From positions 1-42,310 of the forward strand of contig JACPZX010000091.1 of NCBI GenBank assembly GCA_016195325.1: a stretch of DNA of 42,310 bases, written 5' to 3'. Position numbers and translations under genes: made by a program. Origin of the DNA: Acidobacteriota bacterium. GTDB lineage: Bacteria > Acidobacteriota > Polarisedimenticolia > JACPZX01. Below the pieces are notes generated by a model. The model was given only the letters and a program-made list of their open reading frames with translations. It was not told the DNA's origin and ran no database searches. Positions 26,933 to 35,573 of the stretch are shown here, piece by piece; the stretch's first letter is position 1, and each line of letters opens with the position of its first letter.

Positions 26933-27217
26933 CTATTCCGGTGAGCGGTTGATCAGCTCCTTGAGCTCCTTGCCGGGCTTGAAGTACGGGATCTTCTTCG
27001 CCGGCACGTGGACCTTCTCACCGGTCTTCGGGTTCCGCCCCTGCCGCGAGCGCCGCTGTCGGATTCGAAACGACCCGAACCCGCGCAGCTCGATCTTCTC
27101 GTCCTTGTGCAGGGCGTCGACGATGGACTGGAAGACCGTGTTGACGATGACCTCGGAGTGTTTCTTGGTCAGGTCCGAGACCTTCGCGACCTCTTCGACG
27201 AGCTCCGCCTTGGTCAT
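26933..27217 (-). CDS. HU/IHF-family DNA-bending protein
   Basis: 94-residue nucleoid protein that bends DNA as a dimer. Visible are the dimer helix MTKAELVEEVAKVSDLTKKHSE, the hallmark IELRGFGSFRIRQRRSRQGRNPKTGE with the beta-arm tip RNPKTG, and KKIPYFKPGKELKELI. Being encoded directly downstream of rpsA, as ihfB is in E. coli, it may be IHF-beta-like, but HU and IHF cannot be separated by eye. A second paralogue is at 41794. It lies 15 bp after rpsA and abuts the HIT gene. Confidence 0.93.
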   Translation of the reverse strand: MTKAELVEEVAKVSDLTKKHSEVIVNTVFQSIVDALHKDEKIELRGFGSFRIRQRRSRQGRNPKTGEKVHVPAKKIPYFKPGKELKELINRSPE

Positions 27218-27232
27218 GCGCGCCTCGCGTCC

Positions 27233-29068
27233 TCAGTCTTCATCGGTCTCGGTCTCGGGCTCCGGCGGAACGTCGCGCGGCTTCCGGCGCCCTGCCGAGG
27301 GGATCTCTCCAACCATCTCGCCGATGCTGGCTCCGCCCGATCGGTTGTCGCGATAATTGCTGTACGCTTCCCGGTCCGCGTCGGCGCCAGCGGCCTTGAT
27401 GCTGAGCCCAACCTTGCGCTCGACCGTGTCCAGCTTGAGGATCTTCGCGGTGATCTCCTGCCCCTCCGCGAAGCGATCGCGAGGGTGCTCCACGCGCTCG
27501 TCCGCCAGCTCGGAGACGTGGACGAGCCCCTCGACCCCCTCGGCGATCTCGACGAACAGTCCGAAGTCCGCGAGCCGCACGACCCTTCCGGTGACGGTGT
27601 CGCCGACGTTGTGGTGCTGGAAGAAATCGTCCCAGACGTTGGGGCCGAGCTGCTTGAGGCCCAGGCTGAGACGCTGGTTCTCCGCGTCGATCTTCAGGAT
27701 GATCGCCTCGACCGTGTCCCCCTTCTTGAGCAGCTCCGAGGGGTGCTTGATGCGCTTGGTCCAGGACAAATCGGAGATGTGGATGAGCCCGTCGACCCCC
27801 TCCTCGACCTCGACGAATGCCCCGAAATCGGTCAGGTTGCGGACCTTCCCGGTGATCTTGGAGCCGACCTCGTACTTGTCCGCGATGGTGCTCCACGGAT
27901 TGGGCTCGATCTGCTTGAGCCCGAGGCTCAGGCGGCGCTGCTTGAGGTCGACGTCGAGCACGACGGCCTCGATCTGCGTCCCGGCCGTCAGGATCTTCGA
28001 GGGGTGCTTGACCTTCTTGGTCCATGACATCTCGGAGACGTGCACCAGCCCCTCGACCCCCTCCTCGAGCTCGACGAACGCGCCGTAGTCGGTGAGGCTG
28101 ACGACCTTGCCGTTGACGCGCGTCCCCGACGCATAGCGCTCACCCACGCGCTCCCAGGGGTCGGCCTTGAGCTGCTTGTAGCCGAGCGAGACGCGCTCCG
28201 TCTCGCGATCGTACTTGAGGACCACCACCTCGGCCTCGTCACCGACGTTGAAGAGCTCGGAGGGATGGTTGATGCGCCCCCAGGACATGTCGGTGATGTG
28301 CAGCAGCCCGTCGATGCCGCCCAGATCGAGGAACGCCCCGTAGCCGGTGATGTTCTTCACGACGCCGGTGAGGCGCTTCCCCTCCTCGAGGACCTCGAGG
28401 GTTTTCTTCTTCTTCTCGAGGTTCTCCTCCTCCAGCACGGCCTTGCGGGAGAGGACGATGTTGCCGCGGCGGCGGTTCACCTTGATGACCCGCATGCGGA
28501 GCTCCTTCCCCTTGAGGGAATCGAGATTCCGCACGGGGCGGATGTCGACCAGCGATCCGGGAAGGAACGCCCGGACGCCGATGTCCACCGCGAGGCCGCC
28601 CTTGATGCGCTCGATGACGCGGCCGGCGACGATGGCCCCGGTGTTGTACGCCCCCTCGACCGCCTCCCACACGCGCACCTTCTCGGCCTTCTCCTTCGAG
28701 AGGACGACGTACCCTTCCTTGTTCTCCGTCTTCTCGAGGAGGACGTCCACCTCGTCCCCGACGGCGACGTGGAGCTTCCCGTCGAGGCCGGTGAACTCCT
28801 CGATGTCGATGATCCCCTCGGACTTGTACCCCACGTCGACGATGACTTCGTTCGGCAGGATCTTGAGGACCTTCCCCTTCACCACCTGGCCTTCGGCGAG
28901 GTTGCGGAAACTGACGTCGTACATGTCGAGGAGTTTCTCGTAGTCCTCGCGGCTCAGCGGGTCCTCCGCCATCGCCGTCGCTCCCCGGCCCGCGATGGGC
29001 TCGAAGCCGGGAGACCCCGTGCGTGCGCGGGGCGACGACTCTGCTTTGGCGTCCTTCTGCAACTCCAT
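27233..29068 (-). CDS. rpsA: 30S ribosomal protein S1
   Basis: RNA-binding protein that brings mRNA to the 30S subunit. 611 residues with six S1 (OB-fold) repeats, the first two less typical (GQVVKGKVLKILPNEVIVDVGYKSEG, GAIVAGRVIERIKGGLAVDIGVRAFLPGS), the last four highly regular (VNGKVVSLTDYGAFVELEEGVEGLVHVSEMSW and close copies). A Pro/Glu-rich acidic tail ends the protein. The ATG at 29068 has GAGGGGAG a few bases upstream; the frame runs on to 29101, but that start lacks a ribosome site, and a further in-frame ATG at 28972 begins MAEDPLS. The upstream 186 bp up to the next gene contain no clear promoter except a TTGACT near 29190 without a good -10. Confidence 0.97.
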   Translation of the reverse strand: MELQKDAKAESSPRARTGSPGFEPIAGRGATAMAEDPLSREDYEKLLDMYDVSFRNLAEGQVVKGKVLKILPNEVIVDVGYKSEGIIDIEEFTGLDGKLHVAVGDEVDVLLEKTENKEGYVVLSKEKAEKVRVWEAVEGAYNTGAIVAGRVIERIKGGLAVDIGVRAFLPGSLVDIRPVRNLDSLKGKELRMRVIKVNRRRGNIVLSRKAVLEEENLEKKKKTLEVLEEGKRLTGVVKNITGYGAFLDLGGIDGLLHITDMSWGRINHPSELFNVGDEAEVVVLKYDRETERVSLGYKQLKADPWERVGERYASGTRVNGKVVSLTDYGAFVELEEGVEGLVHVSEMSWTKKVKHPSKILTAGTQIEAVVLDVDLKQRRLSLGLKQIEPNPWSTIADKYEVGSKITGKVRNLTDFGAFVEVEEGVDGLIHISDLSWTKRIKHPSELLKKGDTVEAIILKIDAENQRLSLGLKQLGPNVWDDFFQHHNVGDTVTGRVVRLADFGLFVEIAEGVEGLVHVSELADERVEHPRDRFAEGQEITAKILKLDTVERKVGLSIKAAGADADREAYSNYRDNRSGGASIGEMVGEIPSAGRRKPRDVPPEPETETDED

Positions 29069-29254
29069 ACTTCTCCCCTCGACGTGCCACTCCGATGTCA
29101 ACGGTCAGGATCTTCACCCGGCGCTCTCTCCGCACACGCCACGGCAGCGGGGGCCCGCGGCGCGCGGGGCCGGCAATGGGCAGGATGAGAGCTAAGTCAA
29201 AGTGAACGCTTACTCTACGCCGGAACGCGGGTGTGTGTCAAGGAAGGGCGCGGC

Positions 29255-30757
29255 CTACTTCCCGCCCAGGAGGACGTCGAACCCGACGCGGGCTTCCCAG
29301 AAGTTGTCCGTCGCCGTGACGAAGGAGAACGAGGCGCGGCCGCCGGCGCCGGAGTTCGGGGGAAGCTTCGCGGCCTGTGCCGAAAATCCGAACGGGAGCG
29401 GGTCCCCGCTGCCGTTGAAGCCGAGGAGGTAGTGCATGTCGCACTCCTGAGGCGGCTGCGAGAGCGGCGGATCCTGATCGCGCATGCACGTCTGGGCGAA
29501 TCCGAGTGTGTCGATCAGATCCTGCCGGCCCAGCTTGCCGGTGATCGTCGCCGTGGACTGCTGGTAGATGATCTGCCGCAGATCGAATCGGAAGGAGAAG
29601 ATCTCGTTCACGAAGAAGCGGGCCCCGCCGCCGTACGTGTAGTAGTTGCTGTTCTCGCCCTTGTACGGGGCGTCGTACTTCCGCTGCCAGATCCCTATGC
29701 CGGCCTGGAGATACGGGACGAGGCGCTTGTCGGGCTTCGTGTTGAAGTTGTAGACGGCGCTCACGCCGTTCGAGAAGATGTTGGTGTTGATCTGGTTGGC
29801 GCGGTTTCGCAGGGCTCCCGGGTTCAGGAGGATCCGGTTGACGAATGCGGTCACGTCGGGAAAGGTCTCGGCGGCGTGGCTCGGCATCGGCAGCACCGCC
29901 GGGATGTCGGCCGCCGCGTTCTTCGAGTAGCGGTGCTGCGGAACGTTCGGGATCTCCCCGAGGCCCGTGAACCGCACGATGATGTTCGGGTCGGCCTGAT
30001 CCGTGACGGGGTTGAACCCGAGCGTGATGTAGTCGCGGTTGGCCCACGTGAACTCGTAGAAGTCGGCCAGCCGCTGGAAGTACGGGTCGGCGGGGTTCGA
30101 GACCGGGGTCCTGAGAATCGGGATCAGGTTCTGCGTCATGTCGAGACGCTGTTTCGTGAACCCCAGGTCCATCTCGGCCTCCCAGTGGCGCGTGAAGTTG
30201 TAGCCGAAGCGCATCCCGAGGAGGAACTCGCTCGCGTTCACCTGGACGTCGTGGTTGGTGACGATCCCCTTGGCGTTGTAGACGTACTTCGCCTCCATGT
30301 CGTCGTCGCACTCGTCGTTGAAGTTGACCGGGGGGCCGAACGGATCCGAGGAGTTCGGGTCGCCGTTTCTCAAATTGGCGTTGGCCTCGCCACTGTTGCG
30401 CGGACAGGCTTCGACCGCGGTGAACGTGTTGCTCGCGATCGGCCCGAGAAACTGATCATTCGGGCCTGTCGCCCCGAGATTCTTGCAGATGACGCACTGC
30501 ACCGTCCGGACGGTCGTGTTCGGGTCCTGAATGATGTACTCGGCCGCCGTCGGATCGAGGCGATACGTGGTGACGACCCCGCGCTGGATGGCCGTCGGGA
30601 CGGTCTGGCTGCCGTAGTCCCCGAAGTAGATGTAGACCTCCCACGCCTTCTTCTTGTTCTGGGCGGACGCCGGGGTGATCGACGTGACGAGGAGCGCGGC
30701 GGCGAGTCCGAGCGAGGTGGCGAGAGCGAGAAGTGACCGCGTCCGCACGATGCGCAT
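29255..30757 (-). CDS. Secreted protein, probable outer-membrane beta-barrel
   Basis: Unrecognised 500-residue protein. Clear signal peptide (basic MRIVRTRS, hydrophobic LLALATSLGLAAALLVTSI, cleavage at ASAQ). The mature part starts KKKAWEVYIYFGDYGSQTVP and has amphipathic strands with aromatic edges: EFLLGMRFGYNFTRHWEAEMDLGF, AVYNFNTKPDKRLVPYLQAGIGIWQRKYD, GGGARFFVNEIFSFRFDLRQIIY. It ends with FWEARVGFDVLLGGK. This fits an OmpA/OmpW-like beta-barrel with large loops. Cysteines occur in loop-like regions (CVIC, ACPRN, DECDDD, TCMRD, QECDMH), suggesting disulfides. The ATG at 30757 has AAGGAG nine bases upstream. The 210-bp upstream gap, up to hisC, carries only weak hairpins and a TTGACT element on the minus strand. 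Confidence 0.7.
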   Translation of the reverse strand: MRIVRTRSLLALATSLGLAAALLVTSITPASAQNKKKAWEVYIYFGDYGSQTVPTAIQRGVVTTYRLDPTAAEYIIQDPNTTVRTVQCVICKNLGATGPNDQFLGPIASNTFTAVEACPRNSGEANANLRNGDPNSSDPFGPPVNFNDECDDDMEAKYVYNAKGIVTNHDVQVNASEFLLGMRFGYNFTRHWEAEMDLGFTKQRLDMTQNLIPILRTPVSNPADPYFQRLADFYEFTWANRDYITLGFNPVTDQADPNIIVRFTGLGEIPNVPQHRYSKNAAADIPAVLPMPSHAAETFPDVTAFVNRILLNPGALRNRANQINTNIFSNGVSAVYNFNTKPDKRLVPYLQAGIGIWQRKYDAPYKGENSNYYTYGGGARFFVNEIFSFRFDLRQIIYQQSTATITGKLGRQDLIDTLGFAQTCMRDQDPPLSQPPQECDMHYLLGFNGSGDPLPFGFSAQAAKLPPNSGAGGRASFSFVTATDNFWEARVGFDVLLGGK

Positions 30758-30967
30758 CCTTGTGTCTCCTTGGGGACTGACCATCGACCGGCGCCGCTGC
30801 GGCCGGCCGCGGAAGTGACGGCACCCTTCCAGGTGCGTGGGCCTCTCCGCGGGGTCGCATTCCCCCCGGAAAGTCACTCCTCGAACCGATGAAGAGAAAG
30901 AGGACGCGAACGCTACCACAGCGGTTCGAAGTGAGTCAACGACGGAATCCAAAGGGGATATCCCGGT

Positions 30968-32083
30968 TCAGGCCCGGGCGGCCCCTCCCCCGCCCGCTCT
31001 CCCGAGGGCGCGATCGAGCGCCTCGAGGAACCTGAGGTTCTCCTCCCTCGTGCCGATAGTGACACGCAGGGATGTGGGAAAGTTGTACGCGGTCATCGGC
31101 CGGACGATGACGCCGTCGCGCAAGAGCCGATCGTAGATCGGGGCGGCCGGGCGGCCGATGTCCAGGAGGTGGAAGTTGGCCACCGACGGCGTGAACGCCC
31201 ATCCCCGCCGCGTGAACTCCGCGGCGACGAAGGCGCGCTCGACCCGGTTGGCGTCGCGGGATCGCTGCACGTGCGCCGCGTCGTCGAGGGCGGCGCACGC
31301 GGCCGCCTGCGCGGGATGGCTCGTGTTGAACGGCGAGCGGACTTTCTCGATCGAGGCGGCGGTCTCCTCGCCGGTGATCGCGTAGCCGATCCGGAGCGCC
31401 GCGAGGCCGTGAATCTTGGAGAAGGTCCGCAGCACCGCCACCGGGCGTCCCTCGCGCACGTAGCGGACGCCGTCCGGATAGTCCCCCTCTTCGACGAAGT
31501 CCCGGTACGCCTCGTCGAGAACGATGATCGCCTCCGCGGGCATCTGCGCGACGAACGCGTCGAGCTCCGCGGCGCCGACGTAGGTTCCGGTCGGATTGTT
31601 CGGGTTGGCGATGTACGCGAGCTTCACGCCGCCCGCGACCGCCGCCATCGCCCCGAGATCGTGACGCATGCGGTGCAGCGGCACGGTGCGGGCGAGGCCG
31701 TTCACCGCCATGACGGCGATCCGGTACATCATGAACGCCTGGTCCGACATCACCGCCCAGCCGTCGGTGCCGAGGAAGGTTCTCGCGAACAGCTCGATCA
31801 GCTCGGTCGATCCGTTGCCGAGCACGATCTGCTCCATCGGCACCCGGTGGTGCCGCGCCAGCTTCTCGCGGAGGTGGAATCCCCCGCCGTCGGGGTACCG
31901 GTGGAGCCGCTCCGAGGCCGAGCGGAACGCCTCGATCGCGGCGGGCGATGGCCCGAGGGGGTTCTCGTTCGAGGCGAGCTTGATCGAGTTCTTGAGCCCG
32001 AGCTCGCGCTCGAGCTCCTCGATCGGTTTTCCCGGCACGTAGGGCTCGATCCCTTCCACGTGGCCGGGAGGGCGCGCCATCAT
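30968..32083 (-). CDS. hisC: Histidinol-phosphate aminotransferase
   Basis: PLP enzyme of histidine biosynthesis that converts imidazole-acetol phosphate to histidinol phosphate; related proteins also serve Phe/Tyr synthesis. 371 residues with KLASNENPLGPSP, the PLP-phosphate region NPNNPTGT (160-167), DEAYRDF (about 190-196) and the Schiff-base lysine Lys223 in TFSKIHGLAALRIGY. No other his genes are nearby, so it may be an isolated general aromatic aminotransferase. ATG 32083 and ATG 32080 are adjacent (ATGATG), both behind GAGGAGG; the second has the better spacing. The start overlaps the scpB stop. Confidence 0.93.
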   Translation of the reverse strand: MMARPPGHVEGIEPYVPGKPIEELERELGLKNSIKLASNENPLGPSPAAIEAFRSASERLHRYPDGGGFHLREKLARHHRVPMEQIVLGNGSTELIELFARTFLGTDGWAVMSDQAFMMYRIAVMAVNGLARTVPLHRMRHDLGAMAAVAGGVKLAYIANPNNPTGTYVGAAELDAFVAQMPAEAIIVLDEAYRDFVEEGDYPDGVRYVREGRPVAVLRTFSKIHGLAALRIGYAITGEETAASIEKVRSPFNTSHPAQAAACAALDDAAHVQRSRDANRVERAFVAAEFTRRGWAFTPSVANFHLLDIGRPAAPIYDRLLRDGVIVRPMTAYNFPTSLRVTIGTREENLRFLEALDRALGRAGGGGAARA

Positions 32084-32790
32084 TCCTCCTCCGAGCCCGC
32101 CTCGACGCTCCCGCGGGATCCCGGTCGCGCGGTCCCCGGTCGATCCTCCTCGGAGTCGAAGGCCCCTGGGGGGATCTCCCCCGCGGCCGGGAGCGCCGAC
32201 TCCGCCGGGGGGCCGGCCACCTCGAGGAGATCCGTGAACTCCTCCATCGCCGGGAGATCGTCGAGCGTGTTCAGCCCGAAGTGCAGGAGGAACTCGGGGG
32301 TGGTGCCGTAGAGGAAGGGCTTGCCGACCACCTTCTTCCGCCCGACGATTTTCACGAGGCGGCGCTCGAGCAGGGTTCTCAGGATCCCCGAGGGGTTCAC
32401 GCCGCGGATCGCCTCGATCTCGGGGGCGGTCACGGGCTGCCGGTAGGCGATGACCGAGAGCGTCTCGAGCGCCGCGCGCGACAGGCGCGACCTGTTCCTG
32501 GATCTCACGAACTCCCGAAGAACGTCCGCCATCTCGGGGCGCGTCGCGATGCGGTAGCCCCCGGCCACCTTCTCGATCATCAGCCCCCGGCCGGGCGCCG
32601 CGTACCGGGCCTTCAGATCTTCGATCGCGGCGTCGATCTCGCCGGCCCGATCGGCCCCGAACGCGTCCACGATGGACTCGATCGTCACCGGCTCGGCGGA
32701 GGCGTAGAGAAGCGCCTCCAAGATCGCCGTCATCGGCGTGTCCGCACGGGCGCCCTCCGTCACGGCGCCCTCCTCAGTTTCCGCGATCAT
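32080..32790 (-). CDS. scpB: Segregation and condensation protein ScpB
   Basis: Dimeric winged-helix subunit of the SMC-ScpAB condensin that binds ScpA and helps organise replicated chromosomes. 236 residues. The N-terminal winged helix (ILEALLYASAEPVTIESIVDAF) and the second one with the family signature LSRAALETLSVIAYRQPVTAPEIEAIRGV are clear, with RTLLERRLVKIVGRKKVVGKPFLYGTT following. The last 50 residues form a disordered acidic tail. It overlaps scpA by 17 bases and hisC by 4, so scpA-scpB-hisC is one transcript. The smc gene itself is outside the window. Confidence 0.93.
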   Translation of the reverse strand: MIAETEEGAVTEGARADTPMTAILEALLYASAEPVTIESIVDAFGADRAGEIDAAIEDLKARYAAPGRGLMIEKVAGGYRIATRPEMADVLREFVRSRNRSRLSRAALETLSVIAYRQPVTAPEIEAIRGVNPSGILRTLLERRLVKIVGRKKVVGKPFLYGTTPEFLLHFGLNTLDDLPAMEEFTDLLEVAGPPAESALPAAGEIPPGAFDSEEDRPGTARPGSRGSVEAGSEEE

Positions 32791-33553
32791 CGTCGTCTCC
32801 GTTGGCTCCGGCTCCCGCCCCGGGCTCGCCCTCGACGGGCGATCTCAGGAGGAGCAGTATCTCGCCCGCCGCGTGCCGCTGCGCCGCACGGACCCGCCCG
32901 AGCCGGATGAGCTCGAGGAGGGCGAGGAAGGTGACCACCATCTCGGCCCGGCTCTGGAGCGAGGCGAGCAGCTCCTGGAACACCAGCGGCCTGCCGCTCG
33001 CGAGGGCGGCCTGGAGCCACTCGACCTTCTCGGCGATCGAGAGCTCCTCCCTCGCGATCTCGATGGCCCGCGCGGACCGCGCGTTCTCGAGCACCGTCCG
33101 GAAGGCGCCGAGGAGATCGAAGAGCGACACCGTGAGGAGGGACTCCCCGGCGAACTCCGCGAGCGGATCCCCGGGCCTCAGGAAGACGTCGTTCCGGCGC
33201 TCCTCGAAGCCGCGAAGGCCCTCCGCCACCGCCTTGAACTTCTCGTACTCGACGAGCTGCCGGACCAGCGCGGCGCGGGGATCCTCCTCGGCCGGCGCGC
33301 CCGCCGACGGCGCGGGGAGCAGCGCGCGCGACTTGATGTGGACGAGCGTCGCCGCCATGACGAGGTAGTCCCCCGCCACGTGGAGGTCGAGCTCCTTCAT
33401 CAGCACGAGGTAGTTGTCGTACTGGCGGGTGATCTCGACGATGGGGATGTCGTGGATGTTGACCTCGTTCACGCGGATGAGGTGCAGCAGGAGATCGAGA
33501 GGCCCCTCGAAGGCCGGGAGCCGGACCTGGACGTCGCTCGCCTCAGCGTTCAT
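32774..33553 (-). CDS. scpA: Segregation and condensation protein ScpA
   Basis: Kleisin subunit that bridges the SMC heads. 259 residues, with the family opening VRLPAFEGPLDLLLHLIRVNEVNIHDIPIVEITRQYDNYL, a middle helical region with YLVMAATLVHIKSRALLP, and the C-terminal winged helix (MVVTFLALLELIRLGRVRAAQ). The start overlaps trpS by 11 bases. Together with parAB in the same window, this puts two partition systems within 10 kb. Confidence 0.93.
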   Translation of the reverse strand: MNAEASDVQVRLPAFEGPLDLLLHLIRVNEVNIHDIPIVEITRQYDNYLVLMKELDLHVAGDYLVMAATLVHIKSRALLPAPSAGAPAEEDPRAALVRQLVEYEKFKAVAEGLRGFEERRNDVFLRPGDPLAEFAGESLLTVSLFDLLGAFRTVLENARSARAIEIAREELSIAEKVEWLQAALASGRPLVFQELLASLQSRAEMVVTFLALLELIRLGRVRAAQRHAAGEILLLLRSPVEGEPGAGAGANGDDDDRGN

Positions 33554-34541
33554 GGCCCAGCCCCATCGCCTTCCGCGCCGCGTGGAGGGTCTGAGACGCG
33601 ACGGCCCGGGCGCGCTTCGCCCCGTCGGCGAGGACGTCCCGGACGGTGTCGGGCGACTTGAGGATCTCGCGGCGCCTCTCGTGGAAGGGCTCGAAGCGCT
33701 CGCGCAGCCTCGCCGCGAGATCGGCCTTGCAGTCCACGCAGCCGAGGGCCGCGGATCGGCAGCCGGCGTCGATCTCGGCGAGCCTGGTCTCGGGTGTGAA
33801 GGCCCGGTGCAGCGCGAAGACCGGGCAGACGTCGGGGTTCCCCGGATCGTAGCGTCGCGCCCGGGCCGGGTCGGTCATCATCTTCGAGATCTTCGCCGTC
33901 ATCGCCTCCGGGGAGTCCGACAGGTCGATCGAGTTGCCGTACGACTTGCTCATCTTGCGCCCGTCGGTCCCCGGGAGGCGGGCGATGCGGGTCGTGCGCG
34001 CGGCGGGCTCGACGAGCACCGGCCCGTAGAGCTGGTTGAAGCGCCTCACGATCTCCCGCGTGAGCTCGATGTGCGGCAGCTGATCCTCTCCCACGGGCAC
34101 GAAGTCCGCAGCGTACAGCACGATGTCGGCCGCCTGGAGCACGGGGTAGCCGAGGAACCCGTACGTGTTGATGTCCCGGTCCGCGAGCTGCTGCTGCTGC
34201 TCCTTGTAGGTCGGGACCCGCTCGAGCCACGGAAGCGGCGTGATCATCGAGAGCAGGAGGTGCATCTCCGCGTGCTCCTTGACGTCGGACTGCACGAACA
34301 TCGTGCACCGGGCGGGATCGAGCCCCGCCGCCATCCAGTCCACGACGGTGTCGATCGTGGAGCCGCGGATCCCCGTCGGGTTGAGGTAGCCCGTGGTGAG
34401 GGCGTGCCAGTCCACGATCGTGAAGAAGCACTCGAACTCGTCCTGCATCTGGATCCAGTTCGACAGCGCGCCGACGAGGTGGCCGAGGTGGAGCGCGCCG
34501 GTGGGGCGATGCCCGGACAGGACGCGCTTGCGGGCGCCCAT
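33543..34541 (-). CDS. trpS: Tryptophanyl-tRNA synthetase
   Basis: Class I synthetase, 332 residues, the usual compact bacterial size. HIGH-type motif TGALHLGHLVGAL (His18 to His21) and KMSKS (196-200, KMSKSYGN) are intact. VDWHALTT and VGEDQLPHIELTREIVRRFN are family signatures, and the C-terminal CRSAALGCVDCKADLAARL holds the cysteine cluster common in this branch. The ATG follows the stop of the CNB-FHA gene without a gap, and the end overlaps scpA. Confidence 0.96.
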   Translation of the reverse strand: MGARKRVLSGHRPTGALHLGHLVGALSNWIQMQDEFECFFTIVDWHALTTGYLNPTGIRGSTIDTVVDWMAAGLDPARCTMFVQSDVKEHAEMHLLLSMITPLPWLERVPTYKEQQQQLADRDINTYGFLGYPVLQAADIVLYAADFVPVGEDQLPHIELTREIVRRFNQLYGPVLVEPAARTTRIARLPGTDGRKMSKSYGNSIDLSDSPEAMTAKISKMMTDPARARRYDPGNPDVCPVFALHRAFTPETRLAEIDAGCRSAALGCVDCKADLAARLRERFEPFHERRREILKSPDTVRDVLADGAKRARAVASQTLHAARKAMGLGHER

Positions 34542-35465
34542 TCAGGCCTTCCCCGTCTCGTGGAAGACCAGCTTGACGGTCCCCAGGCTGACGGCGTCGC
34601 CGTCCTTCACGCGCGTCGGCTTGCCTGTGATCAGCTTGCGGCCGTTGATGAACGTGCCGTTCAGCGCGCCGGGCTCCTCGATGAGGTAGTAGATCCCCCC
34701 CTCCAGGTTGAGCCGCGCGTGGCGGCGGGAGACCGAGCGGTTGATGTCGACGTTCGAGAGATCGACCTCGGGCTTGAGTCCTGTCACCGGATCGAATCGC
34801 CCCATGACGGCCTTCGTCGCGGCGATCGGGAAGTTCTCCTTCCCGTCCTCGCTGAGGAGGAACGCGTGGCAGCCGTCGACGCCCGGCGGCGGCGCGGCGG
34901 GGCGGTGCGGCGCGGGTCCTGCCGCGGCGGGCGGCTCGGGCGGTGCGGCCTCCTCGGCGTGCGTTCCGGCGAACGCGGCGTTGCGCGTCGGCGCGGAGTC
35001 GAGAGGAGAGGACGCGGGCGGCACCGCCGGGGGGGGCGCCGTCCGGGTGATCGGCTCGCGCGCCGCCGCGGGCGCGGCGGACGCCGCGGCCGGCGCGCCG
35101 AGCAGGGCCTCGTACTTGCGATCGGTCTCCCGGAGCCGGATGGAGAGCTTGCGGAGCATGCGCACCGCGATCTCGACGTTCCCCTTGATCATCCGGTCGA
35201 AGAGCGTGCTGTTGATCTCGATCAGCTCGACGTCGTCGATGGCGCGCGCCGATGCCCCGTGCGGGGCGCCGTCGAGGAGCGCCATCTCGCCGAAGAAGTC
35301 CCCCTTCTCCATCACCGAGAGCGTCACGCGGCCGCGCGGGGAGTCGCTGAAGACCTCGACCTTTCCGGACTGCACGATGTACATCTCGGTGCCGGGATCC
35401 CCCTCTTTGAACACGAGATCTCCCGCGCGCAGCTTGACGATGTAGTCCTTGAACGGATTGGCCAT
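34542..35465 (-). CDS. Cyclic-nucleotide-binding domain plus FHA domain protein
   Basis: 307-residue cytoplasmic signalling protein. Residues about 5-115 form a CNB (CAP effector) fold with LRAGDLVFKEGDPGTEMYIVQSGKVEVF and a phosphate cassette starting GDFFGEMALLDGAP. The cassette arginine that holds the cyclic phosphate (PRAAT in PKA, RSA in CRP) is His69 here, so cNMP binding may be lost. After a Pro/Ala-rich linker (about 122-198) comes an FHA domain with AVMGRFDP, SVSRRHARL and NGTFINGRKL, so phosphothreonine-binding residues Arg223, Ser246, His249, Asn269 look intact. No DNA-binding domain exists. I prefer ATG 35465 (MANPFKDYIVKLR); the frame reaches 35534 but starts there with Pro/Arg-rich text. 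It abuts trpS. Confidence 0.85.
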   Translation of the reverse strand: MANPFKDYIVKLRAGDLVFKEGDPGTEMYIVQSGKVEVFSDSPRGRVTLSVMEKGDFFGEMALLDGAPHGASARAIDDVELIEINSTLFDRMIKGNVEIAVRMLRKLSIRLRETDRKYEALLGAPAAASAAPAAAREPITRTAPPPAVPPASSPLDSAPTRNAAFAGTHAEEAAPPEPPAAAGPAPHRPAAPPPGVDGCHAFLLSEDGKENFPIAATKAVMGRFDPVTGLKPEVDLSNVDINRSVSRRHARLNLEGGIYYLIEEPGALNGTFINGRKLITGKPTRVKDGDAVSLGTVKLVFHETGKA

Positions 35466-35573
35466 GGGTGAGAGGCGGAGGCGCGTGGACGCCGACCTTC
35501 GGCGATGATAAGGCGGCTCTCTCGGAGGTGTCAATCGCCGCGGGTGCCCCGCGAGATCGCCGCCCGCCGCGGC

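Noticed and set aside
30758-30967. Structured leader before the barrel gene at 29255-30757
   Set aside because: Only weak elements were seen: a 5-bp GGAAG/CTTCC stem (30811-30830) and a 6-bp AGTGAC/GTCACT repeat 53 bases apart; not enough for an RNA call.
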